A stretch of DNA of 19,684 bases from Anaerolineales bacterium (GTDB lineage Bacteria > Chloroflexota > Anaerolineae > Anaerolineales > DRMV01). The translations under genes and the position numbers were made by a program. Below the pieces are notes generated by a model. The model searched no databases. It was not told the origin of the DNA and saw nothing but the letters and a program-made list of their open reading frames with translations. The stretch is from NCBI GenBank assembly GCA_015494815.1, contig WGAK01000259.1, positions 1 through 19,684 of the forward strand. Direction: 5' to 3'. How positions within the stretch are numbered: the first letter of the stretch is position 1; every line of letters begins with the position of its first letter. Shown here in pieces: positions 1 to 6,885 of this stretch.

Positions 1-626
1 TCGGTGGGCAACGGGCCGCCCTCGGCCATGAACAGCACCGCCTCGGCCAGGTTCAGGTTGCCGGGGTGAATGTCCACCAGCAGGGCCCTGGGGAACCACC
101 GCCCCGCGATGTAGACGAAATCGTCGCTGGCCTGCAGGGCTTCCACGATGCGGCGGGCCAGGACCTCACGGTAGCGCGGCACGATGGTAGCCGCGTCCAG
201 CATGGGGTCGGCCTCGGGCGGGGGCGGATTGTTCAGTTTGTGCTGGGGAAAATCGGCCGCGAACTCGCGCTCGGTGCCGTCTTCCAGACGCACCCGAATG
301 ACCGAGAACGCGCCGTAATCGGGATGGTGGCCGGGGCGCACCGCGACCACTTCGCCTTGCTTCCAGCCCAGCGCGGGGAACAACAGCACCTGCCCGACTT
401 CGTAGTGCTCCTTGGGCAGATACATGCCGTGACTCTGCCGCCAGCGCTCCTCGATGCGCCGCTGCTCGCGAGCGATGCGCTCCCGAATCAAGGCCTCGGC
501 CAGTTCCTCGGGGGTCGCGGGTTCCTCGGCTTCGAGCAGGTGCTGGTAGAGGAATTCCAAATCCTCGTCGGTGATGGTCAAGTCGTCCCAATAAGTTTCG
601 CTGACAGGACTGGGTATCTGAACCAT
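1..626 (-). CDS. Uncharacterised protein, C-terminus cut off by the window edge
   Basis: An open frame of 208 codons runs from an ATG at 626 to the left edge without a stop, so the gene is partial. The start was chosen because GAGAGGGATGGA lies just upstream and the frame reads well from there. The N-terminal part (residues about 15-65) is acidic, then rich in Arg and Glu, and probably helical. Residues about 75-131 look like a small beta-barrel: YEVGQVLLFPALGW, then GEVVAVRPGHHPDYGAF, then REFAADF and HKLN. A second part around 170-208 contains the stretch WFPRALLVDIHPGNLNLAEA followed by GGPLPT, which could begin a winged-helix domain. I recall similar proteins from Chloroflexota annotated only as hypothetical. 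The function is unknown. The gene diverges from the DUF2007 gene. Confidence 0.8.
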   Translation of the reverse strand, partial: MVQIPSPVSETYWDDLTITDEDLEFLYQHLLEAEEPATPEELAEALIRERIAREQRRIEERWRQSHGMYLPKEHYEVGQVLLFPALGWKQGEVVAVRPGHHPDYGAFSVIRVRLEDGTEREFAADFPQHKLNNPPPPEADPMLDAATIVPRYREVLARRIVEALQASDDFVYIAGRWFPRALLVDIHPGNLNLAEAVLFMAEGGPLPT

Positions 627-653
627 TCCATCCCTCTCGCATGAAGTTGCGCC

Positions 654-682
654 TTGGCCGCGTGGCCCAACGCGGCTATCAT
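654..682 (+). promoter_or_regulatory. Candidate sigma-70-type promoter for the DUF2007 gene, with an inverted repeat in the spacer
   Basis: TTGGCC (654-659) and TATCAT (677-682) are separated by 17 bases, which fits a housekeeping promoter. The arms CCGCGT (658-663) and ACGCGG (670-675) form an inverted repeat across the spacer and could be an operator. The -10 overlaps the minus-strand TATAAT, so the two divergent promoters would interfere. Confidence 0.4.
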
Positions 683-686
683 TATA
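681..686 (-). promoter_or_regulatory. Candidate -10 element for the left-edge gene
   Basis: A perfect TATAAT reads on the minus strand inside a small AT-rich island in otherwise GC-rich DNA. It is about 55 bases before the ATG at 626. No convincing -35 is visible at the usual spacing. Assignment is by motif and position only. Confidence 0.45.
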
Positions 687-771
687 ACCGAAAAACGCGG
701 CGCGACGACGCGCCAACGGGCCCAAGGGCGCGCCCGCTAAGCGGGCCTGCCCGCGCATCCAAGGAGTTCCT

Positions 772-1050
772 ATGGCCTGGGTCGAAATCTACCGCTTCTA
801 CCATCCCGTCGAGGCCGAATTGGTGAAGAGTTACCTCGAGGCCCATGACATCCCCGTGCAATTGCTGCAAGAGGGCGCGGCGCGCGCCATCGGGGTCTAT
901 GTCGGCCCCTTCGGCACCATCCACCTGCTGGTGCCGGGCCAACTGCGGGCCGAGGCCGAAATCCTGCTGCGGGACTTCCTGGCCCGAGCACGCGGTGCGG
1001 GCACCGCGGCCGACGAGCCCGGCGACGACCCCGCGCCGTGGGAGGACTGA
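772..1050 (+). CDS. DUF2007 family small protein
   Basis: This 92-residue protein begins MAWVEIYRFY and matches the DUF2007 pattern (putative prokaryotic signal-transducing protein). Features are an N-terminal strand, then a helix around HPVEAELVKSYLEAHDIPV, a central GVYVGPFGTIHLLVP region, and a C-terminal helix AEAEILLRDFLARA. A disordered acidic tail of about 18 residues follows. The biochemical role of the family is not established; a ferredoxin-like regulatory or binding role is usually assumed. The ATG at 772 has a good ribosome binding site, AAGGAG at 761-766. The leader (about 690-760) contains two inverted repeats. The gene converges on ybeY, with only four bases between the two stop codons and no terminator between them. 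Confidence 0.85.
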   Translation: MAWVEIYRFYHPVEAELVKSYLEAHDIPVQLLQEGAARAIGVYVGPFGTIHLLVPGQLRAEAEILLRDFLARARGAGTAADEPGDDPAPWED

Positions 1051-1054
1051 CGCC

Positions 1055-1519
1055 TCACAACGGCGGCCGCAGCGGGCAACCCAGCGCGTCCAGGATGCGC
1101 GCCTGCACGGCCCACATGGCCTGCCGGGCCGCGGGCTCCTGGTCGTCGTAGCCCAGCAGGTGCAGCACGCCGTGCACCGTGAGCAGGCGCAACTCCTCCA
1201 GCACAGGATGCCCTCCGCGCCGAGCCTGGGCTTCGGCCACGGGGTAGGCGATGACCACATCGCCCAAATAGCGCGCCCCGGTTTCGGGGTCGGCCATGTC
1301 CGCGGGGAAGGAAAGCACATCGGTCGGCTTGTCCTGCCCGCGGTAGCGGCGGTTGAGAGCGCGCACCGTGTCGGTGTCGGTCACCTGCACGGTCAGGGCC
1401 ACGGGCTCGGCCCCGGCTTCGACGCGGGCCAGGCGCAACGCGGTGCGCGCGGCCTGGGCCAGCGCCTCGGCGGGCACGGCCGCGGCCCAGCGCGGGTCCA
1501 CCTGCACCTCAACGGTCAT
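1055..1519 (-). CDS. ybeY: Endoribonuclease YbeY (rRNA maturation factor)
   Basis: YbeY is a metal-dependent single-strand endoribonuclease acting in 16S rRNA 3' end maturation and ribosome quality control. The protein has 154 residues, normal for the family. TDVLSFP lies at 66-72, GDVVI at 86-90 and the metal site HGVLHLLGYDD at 116-126. The family signature is H-x3-H-x5-H. Here His116 and His120 are present, but the third position, 126, is Asp instead of His. The ATG at 1519 was chosen over an upstream in-frame extension because the extension is a low-complexity Arg/Pro stretch inside pgpH. The ATG overlaps the last 11 bases of pgpH, so the two are probably translationally coupled. A ybeY directly after pgpH is also found in Firmicutes. 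Confidence 0.93.
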   Translation of the reverse strand: MTVEVQVDPRWAAAVPAEALAQAARTALRLARVEAGAEPVALTVQVTDTDTVRALNRRYRGQDKPTDVLSFPADMADPETGARYLGDVVIAYPVAEAQARRGGHPVLEELRLLTVHGVLHLLGYDDQEPAARQAMWAVQARILDALGCPLRPPL

Positions 1520-3626
1520 GGTCGCCTTCCTCCGGCCCTGGGGGAGCGGGCGGCGGCGCGGTCGGGCGGGACGGCACCGCGCCCTCCGCGTATTCCAGCC
1601 GCTGGTGATAGATGCCTTGCAGCACATCCACGAACGCGTCTTCGATGGCGGCCAGGTCGCGCAAAGTGAGGGGGGCGTCGTCCAACTGGCCCTGCTTCAG
1701 GCGCCGCATGATTTGGTCGTGTACCATGGCGCGCAGGGCCTCGGGGGTGCCGGGGCGCTGGCTGCGGGCGCGGGCCTCGCAACCGTCGGCCAGCATCAAA
1801 ATCGCAGTCTCGGCCGACTGAGGCCGCGGCCCGGCGTAGCGAAAGTCGTCCGCGTGCACCTGGCTGGGGTCCTCGGCCTGCTGGAGGGCCTGCTGATACT
1901 GGTAGTAGGTCAGCGTGGTGCCGTGGTGCTCGGCGATGAAGTCGTGCAGCCGGGCCGGCAGGCGGTATTCCCGGGCCAGACGCAGGCCGTCGGTGACATG
2001 GGCGCGGATGATGGCCGAACTCTGTTGCGGCGTCAGGCTCGCGTGCGGGTCCGGCCCGCCCGGCGGGATGTTCTCGATGAAATAGTGCGGGTTCTCGGCC
2101 TTGCCCACATCGTGATACAGCGCACCCACCCGGGCCAGCAAGGGGTCGGCCCCCACCCGCTCCGCGGCCTGCTCGGCCAGGTTGGCCACCAACAGGCTGT
2201 GCTGGTAGGTGCCCGGCGCACGGTGCAGCAGATATTGCAGCAGGGGATGGTCGGGGCGCGCCAGTTCCAGCAGGTGCTGCGGCGTGACCCGGCCCAGCCC
2301 AAAGGCCAGCAGATATTGCGCTAACAGCGCCATGCTGGTGCTCAGGCCGGCGTTGAAGACGGCAGCCACCCACAAAGAGCCCAAGGCTACCCAATCGGTG
2401 CTCGGGTCGGCCAGCCGAAATGCCGTGACCGTAGCCAACTGACTCACCATCATCAGCAGCCCGGCCTGGATGAACGCGGACAACCGTCCGCCCCGATATT
2501 TGAGCCAGAGCGCGGCCACCCAGGGAGCGAGACCGTGGAAGGTCAGCCATTCCAGCGGGCGGGCCAGGTCATAGGCCACCAGCACGGCCAACGCGCTGGA
2601 GAACACCAGCGTGGTGGGCACATCCCAGAACACGGCCAGCACCAGCGCGTACAGCCCCAGGGGGAAGAGGTAAGGCCGCAGCACATGGCCAGGCAGCAAC
2701 AGCCGCGCCACGGCCAGCAGCAGCACGAAGCCGCCCAGCCCGGCCAGCCGAGAGCGGGCATCGGGCAGGGCCTGAGGCCACACCTTCCAGAACACCGCGA
2801 CGACCAGACCCACCAGCAGCATCAAAGCCCCATACGCGGCCAGCACCGCGCCCCGGCGTTGGGGCGTGAGCATACCGAAGTGGGCCAGCGCCTCCAGGTC
2901 GGCCGCGTCCAGCACTTTGCCGCGCGGCACCACAATTTCCCCTCGGCGGAAGGCGCGGGAGACAGGCGTCACGCTGGCCCGGGCCTGAGCCTGGGCCTGG
3001 GCCGTGCGTTCGGGGTTGTAGAGCACATTGGGCGCCAGATAGGCATTGACCAGGGTTTCCACCAACCGGGCCTGCACCGGCGTCAGGTCGAAGCGAATGC
3101 GGGCGGGCACCATGCGCCGGGCCTCATCCAGCCGGTCGTCCCGGATGGGCGTTTGCATCATCTCCACCAGCACCCGTTGGGCCTCGCGCTGCACCTGCGC
3201 CCATGAGGCGGGGTCCAGGGTCAGGATTTGCCGGGCCTCGTCCGCGGTCAAGGACAAATCGTCCATGCGCAACAGGTCCAGGGTTTTGGCTTCAATGTCC
3301 GCGTACGGGTCCTGGCGCACCACATCTATGTAGCGCAAGGCGGCCTGCAGACGCTCCAACTGCCGACGGCCGATGGTGGGGTCCAGCGGGTCGTACACCC
3401 GGCCCACGGCCCGCGCGGCATCGTCCTGGGCCTGCTGGGTGAGCACATCGCTGACGAATTGCAGCGCGTAAGGCGCCAGGATGTCGGTGGTGGCCACATC
3501 CCCCAACTGCCAGGGGATGGCTTGCAGGCGCGGGCTGGTGACCAGCAGCACGCCCAGTACGGCCCCCCACCATACCAGCAGCCACAGCCAGCGGGAACGG
3601 GATGGGCGCGGGGTGCGGGCGGTCAT
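1509..3626 (-). CDS. pgpH: PgpH-type 7TM-HD membrane protein, probable cyclic di-AMP phosphodiesterase
   Basis: Members of this family hydrolyse c-di-AMP with a cytoplasmic HD domain joined to a membrane and extracytoplasmic sensor. The 705 residues show the full layout. A first membrane segment lies at about 13-30 and an extracytoplasmic helical domain at about 35-255. A hydrophobic multi-pass block covers about 256-450 and the HD domain about 465-680. Visible HD metal ligands are His476 in PGTYQHS, His505-Asp506 in YHDVGK, His543 in RAHVTDG, His567-568 in EHHGT and Asp614 in MLADG. The C-terminus is a Pro-rich tail. The ATG at 3626 lies two bases after the yqeY stop and has no strong ribosome binding site, which suggests coupling. 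No diadenylate cyclase lies in the window. The c-di-AMP substrate is inferred from the family. Confidence 0.93.
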   Translation of the reverse strand: MTARTPRPSRSRWLWLLVWWGAVLGVLLVTSPRLQAIPWQLGDVATTDILAPYALQFVSDVLTQQAQDDAARAVGRVYDPLDPTIGRRQLERLQAALRYIDVVRQDPYADIEAKTLDLLRMDDLSLTADEARQILTLDPASWAQVQREAQRVLVEMMQTPIRDDRLDEARRMVPARIRFDLTPVQARLVETLVNAYLAPNVLYNPERTAQAQAQARASVTPVSRAFRRGEIVVPRGKVLDAADLEALAHFGMLTPQRRGAVLAAYGALMLLVGLVVAVFWKVWPQALPDARSRLAGLGGFVLLLAVARLLLPGHVLRPYLFPLGLYALVLAVFWDVPTTLVFSSALAVLVAYDLARPLEWLTFHGLAPWVAALWLKYRGGRLSAFIQAGLLMMVSQLATVTAFRLADPSTDWVALGSLWVAAVFNAGLSTSMALLAQYLLAFGLGRVTPQHLLELARPDHPLLQYLLHRAPGTYQHSLLVANLAEQAAERVGADPLLARVGALYHDVGKAENPHYFIENIPPGGPDPHASLTPQQSSAIIRAHVTDGLRLAREYRLPARLHDFIAEHHGTTLTYYQYQQALQQAEDPSQVHADDFRYAGPRPQSAETAILMLADGCEARARSQRPGTPEALRAMVHDQIMRRLKQGQLDDAPLTLRDLAAIEDAFVDVLQGIYHQRLEYAEGAVPSRPTAPPPAPPGPEEGDHDR

Positions 3627-3628
3627 GC

Positions 3629-4084
3629 TCAGGCAGCGCGTTCTTGCAGCAGCCGCCGGACCACCTGGCTGACCTGCTGCCCGGTAGCCCGGCCCTGCAC
3701 GCGCGGCATCAGGGCTTTCATCACCTTGCCCATATCGCGGGGGCTCTGGGCGCCCACCTCGGCGATGACCTCGCGGGCCAGGGCTTCCAGTTCGGCCGCG
3801 CTCAGGGGCTGCGGGAGGAAGGCTTCCAGCACCGCGATGACGGCCTCGGTACGGGCCACCAGGTCGTCACGACCGGCCTGGCGTGCGGCCTCTAAGGTCT
3901 CGCGGCGCATCTTGACCTGCTTGTGCAGCACGGCCAGCACTTCGGCCTCGGTCAAGGGGCGCTGTTTTTCCACCTCGGCCATTTTGATTTCCGCCAGGGC
4001 CGTGCGCAAAGTCTCTTTTCGCAACATGTCTTTGGCCCGCAAAGCCTCTTTCAGAGCCTGTTGCAGGCGGCTTTTCGTGTCCAT
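3629..4084 (-). CDS. yqeY: GatB/YqeY domain protein
   Basis: This 151-residue, helix-rich protein has the YqeY layout. It opens with RLQQALKEALRAKD, then has ETLRTALAEIKMAEVEK, a central EAVIAVLEAFLPQPLSAAEL and the C-terminal pattern DMGKVMKALMPRVQGRATG. The domain is related to the tRNA-binding tail of GatB, the amidotransferase subunit that makes Gln-tRNA or Asn-tRNA. The role of stand-alone YqeY is not settled. The ATG at 4084 has an excellent ribosome binding site, AGGAGG at 4091-4096. It is the second gene of the lysZ-yqeY-pgpH-ybeY unit. Length and motifs are normal. Confidence 0.93.
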   Translation of the reverse strand: MDTKSRLQQALKEALRAKDMLRKETLRTALAEIKMAEVEKQRPLTEAEVLAVLHKQVKMRRETLEAARQAGRDDLVARTEAVIAVLEAFLPQPLSAAELEALAREVIAEVGAQSPRDMGKVMKALMPRVQGRATGQQVSQVVRRLLQERAA

Positions 4085-4097
4085 CGTCCACCTCCTG

Positions 4098-4116
4098 GGC
4101 CGCGTGCCACGCGGCC
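4098..4116 (-). repeat. Inverted repeat between lysZ and yqeY
   Basis: GGCCGCGTG and CACGCGGCC flank a single base and form a stable hairpin just after the lysZ stop. It ends one base from the yqeY ribosome binding region. There is no T-run, so it is more likely a processing, stability or translation-modulating hairpin than a terminator. Confidence 0.5.
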
Positions 4117-4121
4117 GCGGT

Positions 4122-4937
4122 TCAGGAAATTACGGTTCCGGCGCCGTCCAAGGCGGCGGCGAGCGCGCCTTCCACCCGGCCGTCGGCGATGACGACGCGG
4201 CCCACGCCCCCTTCCAGGGCCTCCTGGGCGGCCAGCACCTTCTTTTTCATGCGGCCCTGCGCGTAGGTCATGGCCTGGTCCAGGCGGGCGCGGGGCAGGC
4301 GGCGAATCAGCGTGCTCTCGTCGGGGAACCGTTCCAGCAGGCCCGGCGCGGCGGTGAGCAACACCAAGGTATCTGCGGCCAACGCGGCGGCAATCATGGC
4401 GGCGGCCCGGTCCGCGTCCACGTTGAGGGCTTCGCCTTGCTCACTGGCGGCCAGGGGGGCCACCACGGGCACATACCCCTGCCCCATGAGCAAGGTCAGC
4501 AGCGCGGTGTTGACGGCCTGGATTTTGCCCGTGTAGTCCCCGCGCAGGATTTTGCGCTTGCCGTTTTCCACCACCCGAATGGCGCCCTTGCGGCGGGCCT
4601 GCAACAAGCGCCCGTCCAGGCCGCTGAGCCCCAACGCGTTGACGCCCAGGCGTTGCAGGTGCTCGACCAGCAGGCCGTTGACCTTGCCGCGCACGGCCAT
4701 GAGGAAGATTTCCAGGGTGCGGCGGTCGGTGTAACGGCTGGTGAAGCCCGAGGGCGAGGTCACGAAGCGCGGCGGGTAGTCCAGGGCCTCGCCCAGGGCA
4801 TTGGCCTCGGCCGAGCCGCCGTGCACCAGCACCAGGGCGAGGTCGGGCCGGGTGGTCCGCAGGTGCGCGACTTCACGCGCGATGCCGGCGAAATCCACGC
4901 CTTCGGTGCCGCCCAGTTTGACCACCAGAACGGGCAT
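4122..4937 (-). CDS. lysZ: LysZ-type [LysW]-aminoadipate / [LysW]-glutamate kinase (acetylglutamate kinase family)
   Basis: The enzyme is an amino-acid kinase that phosphorylates a side-chain carboxylate. In LysZ members the substrate is aminoadipate or glutamate carried on LysW, for lysine or arginine synthesis. The 271-residue protein has VVKLGG at 5-10, HGGSAEANALGEAL at 39-52, PPRFVTSPSGFTSRYTDRRT at 55-74, GLSGLDGRLLQARRK at 103-117, RGDYTG at 132-137, NVDADRAA at 172-179 and the C-terminal Lys cluster GRMKKKV at 228-234. The TSRYTDRRTLEIF and GLSGLDG stretches resemble Thermus LysZ more than classical ArgB. The ATG at 4937 has AAGGAG eight bases upstream; a 57-codon upstream extension crosses the promoter and was rejected. 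No lysW, lysX or argC lies nearby. Confidence 0.88.
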   Translation of the reverse strand: MPVLVVKLGGTEGVDFAGIAREVAHLRTTRPDLALVLVHGGSAEANALGEALDYPPRFVTSPSGFTSRYTDRRTLEIFLMAVRGKVNGLLVEHLQRLGVNALGLSGLDGRLLQARRKGAIRVVENGKRKILRGDYTGKIQAVNTALLTLLMGQGYVPVVAPLAASEQGEALNVDADRAAAMIAAALAADTLVLLTAAPGLLERFPDESTLIRRLPRARLDQAMTYAQGRMKKKVLAAQEALEGGVGRVVIADGRVEGALAAALDGAGTVIS

Positions 4938-4994
4938 GTTGGGCTCCTTGGGCAGAAGTGGCCTCCGGGCGCGCGCCCGGGGCAAAGGGCTTTC

Positions 4995-5003
4995 ATTGTA
5001 CCA
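4995..5003 (-). promoter_or_regulatory. Extended -10 promoter for the lysZ operon
   Basis: TGG-TACAAT reads on the minus strand in an AT-rich island about 58 bases before the lysZ ATG. The TG before the hexamer fits an extended -10 promoter, and no good -35 is visible. It faces away from a similar element on the other strand. Confidence 0.5.
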
Positions 5004-5019
5004 TCGCGCCCCCAAATCA

Positions 5020-5028
5020 TGGTAGCAT
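5020..5028 (+). promoter_or_regulatory. Extended -10 promoter for the glycosyltransferase gene
   Basis: TGG-TAGCAT reads on the plus strand, giving a predicted transcript start near 5035 and a leader of about 57 bases before the GTG at 5092. No good -35 is present. It is divergent from the lysZ element 16 bases away. Confidence 0.45.
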
Positions 5029-5091
5029 ATCGCCACCGAGCCGCGTCCCGCCGCGGGCTCGTGGTTCCCTATTTTCGCCAAGGAGGGCGCT

Positions 5092-6813
5092 GTGCGACCC
5101 AAGGCCATCGTGACGGCCCTGGCCCCCGAAGAATGGGCTTTGCTGGCCTGGATTGTGGCGCTGCATGGGTATGTGGCCAGTGCGTCGGTCTATACCCTGC
5201 TGACCTGGTTCCACATTGACGACGCCTTCTACTACTTCACCGTGGCCCGCAATATCGTGCTGGGCCGCGGGGTGACCTTCGACGGGTTGGGGCCGACCAA
5301 CGGCTTCCATCCCCTGTGGATGGCGCTGCTGGTGCTGGTGTATGCCCTGCTGGGCCGCGGGGGCGACCTGATAGGGCCGCTGCGGGGCATCGTGGTGCTC
5401 ACGGGCGTGGTGCACGGTCTGACGGGCGTGGTGCTCTACCGGGCCGGGCGGCGGGTGTTCCACCGCCCGGTGGCCTGGGGCCTGGCCGTGACCTGGGTCT
5501 TCGCGCCCGGCGTGGTGCGCACGTTTGCCGCGGGCAGCATCGAGAGCACCCTCAACGCGCTCACGCTGGCCGGGGTGTGGCTGGCGAGCCTGCGCCTGCT
5601 GGAGGCGCCGGAGCGCCGGAGGGCCTGGCTGGTTTGGGGCGGGAGCCTGGCCGCCGCGCTACTGGCCCGGCTGGACAACATCTTCGTGGTGGGGCTGACC
5701 GTGGCGGCCATGCTGCTGCGGCAGCGGGCCGTGTGGTGGCCCTGGCTGCGGGAACCGCGGCGGCAAGCGCGCGCGCTGCTGGGCTGGCTCGCGGCCTGGG
5801 CCGGACCGCCTCTGGCACTGGTGGGCGGCTATCTGCTGTGGAGTTGGGTCTATGTGGGCGGCATCGTGCCCGTGAGCGGTCAGGTCAAGGCCTGGTGGGG
5901 CACCTTCGGGCAGGGCACGCCCTATGGCCACCCCAAGGCCGACCCGTGGCCTATGCTGGTGCTCAAGGCCAACCTGGACCCGCGCGCGGGCAAGCCCTGG
6001 TCCGTGTTTCTCACCCCCGCGTGGGACCTGTACCAACGGGCCACGGCGGCCGACCTGGGTCTGCCCGCCATGCAATCATGGCGTGAAGGACTGCCGGTGG
6101 CCGCGGCCGGGCTGGTGGTGGTGGCCGGCCTGCTGGTGCTTACCCGCCGCGCGTGGTGGCCGGTGTTCCGGCGGGCGTGGCTGGGGCCCTGGCTGCTGGG
6201 CGGCATCGTGCACGCGTCCTACTACCCCATCGCCCGGCACATGGCCGTGCGCCATTGGTACTGGGTCGGGCAGCACTTGCTGTCGTACATTCTGCTGGCC
6301 GTGGCCGCGCAAGCCATCCTCGAGGTTTGGCAGGCGCGCCGGGGGGCCCTGCGCCTGGCCCCTCGGGTGACCGCGGGGCTGCTGGCCGGGATGCTGTTGC
6401 TCGCGGCCGGACGGCTGACCTATATCATGACGCGCACCTATCGCCACGACCGCGCGGGCACGCACATGTACCTGGACTACGCCCGCTGGGTCGAGGCCCA
6501 CACCGAGCCGGGCGCGCGCATTGGCGCCACGGGCGCGGGCAGCCTGGGCTACTTCGTCCAGGGTCGCACCATTGTCAACCTGGATGGCCTCATCAGCAAC
6601 TATGCCTACCTGGAGGCCATGAAGCGCGGCCGACGGGTGGCCTATTTGCGCGCCGCGAGGCTGGATTATGTGCTGATAGGCAAAGCCCTCTACGACCGGC
6701 CGCCTTATCAGGACCTGACGCCCTACCTGGAAGAGGTGGCCCGCTATTTCAACGCCGACGAGCAGTGGGGCATCGTGCTGCGTCGCTTTCAGCCGCCGCC
6801 GACGCCCCGCTAA
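5092..6813 (+). CDS. GT-C family membrane glycosyltransferase-like protein
   Basis: A 573-residue polytopic membrane protein. After one membrane segment it has a loop with the acidic pair HIDDAFYYF (Asp43-Asp44), then GVTFDGLGPTNGFHPLW at about 60-76. This resembles the first extracytoplasmic loop of GT-C enzymes (PMT/ArnT-like), where the Asp pair takes part in catalysis and metal or donor binding. Hydrophobic segments continue to about residue 445. A soluble C-terminal part of about 120 residues follows, with GARIGATGAGSLGYF and TIVNLDGLISN. GT-C enzymes use polyprenyl-phosphate sugars and act outside the membrane; donor and acceptor here are unknown. The start is GTG at 5092, chosen for AGGAGG at 5081-5086 with five bases between and for divergence from lysZ. 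The gene ends at a convergent hairpin. Confidence 0.85.
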   Translation: MRPKAIVTALAPEEWALLAWIVALHGYVASASVYTLLTWFHIDDAFYYFTVARNIVLGRGVTFDGLGPTNGFHPLWMALLVLVYALLGRGGDLIGPLRGIVVLTGVVHGLTGVVLYRAGRRVFHRPVAWGLAVTWVFAPGVVRTFAAGSIESTLNALTLAGVWLASLRLLEAPERRRAWLVWGGSLAAALLARLDNIFVVGLTVAAMLLRQRAVWWPWLREPRRQARALLGWLAAWAGPPLALVGGYLLWSWVYVGGIVPVSGQVKAWWGTFGQGTPYGHPKADPWPMLVLKANLDPRAGKPWSVFLTPAWDLYQRATAADLGLPAMQSWREGLPVAAAGLVVVAGLLVLTRRAWWPVFRRAWLGPWLLGGIVHASYYPIARHMAVRHWYWVGQHLLSYILLAVAAQAILEVWQARRGALRLAPRVTAGLLAGMLLLAAGRLTYIMTRTYRHDRAGTHMYLDYARWVEAHTEPGARIGATGAGSLGYFVQGRTIVNLDGLISNYAYLEAMKRGRRVAYLRAARLDYVLIGKALYDRPPYQDLTPYLEEVARYFNADEQWGIVLRRFQPPPTPR

Positions 6814-6827
6814 CCTGCGGCACGCGC

Positions 6828-6856
6828 CGCGGGCGCTCCAAGCCGGAGCGCCCGCG
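6828..6856. terminator. Hairpin between convergent genes, possible bidirectional terminator
   Basis: CGCGGGCGCTCC and its complement GGAGCGCCCGCG form a 12-bp stem with a five-base loop, extended by GGCACG/CGTGCC outside an internal loop. It lies between the stops of the glycosyltransferase and E1 genes. No T-run follows on either strand, so termination strength is uncertain. Confidence 0.5.
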
Positions 6857-6885
6857 TGCCATGCCAACCGGTGTGGTCCAGACGG

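Noticed and set aside
66..644. Open frames on both strands at the left edge with closed ends
   Set aside because: The minus-strand frame from the ATG at 626 stays open to the edge, has a ribosome binding site and gives a normal protein composition. The competing frames do not.
4938..5108. A 57-residue N-terminal extension of LysZ
   Set aside because: It crosses the promoter region and the start of the divergent gene. The internal ATG has AAGGAG and begins directly with the family's first strand.
3228..5219. A 663-codon open frame on the plus strand
   Set aside because: It lies opposite pgpH, yqeY and lysZ, all of which have clear family motifs. Its translation is low-complexity, rich in Gly, Arg and His, as expected from an antisense frame in GC-rich coding DNA.
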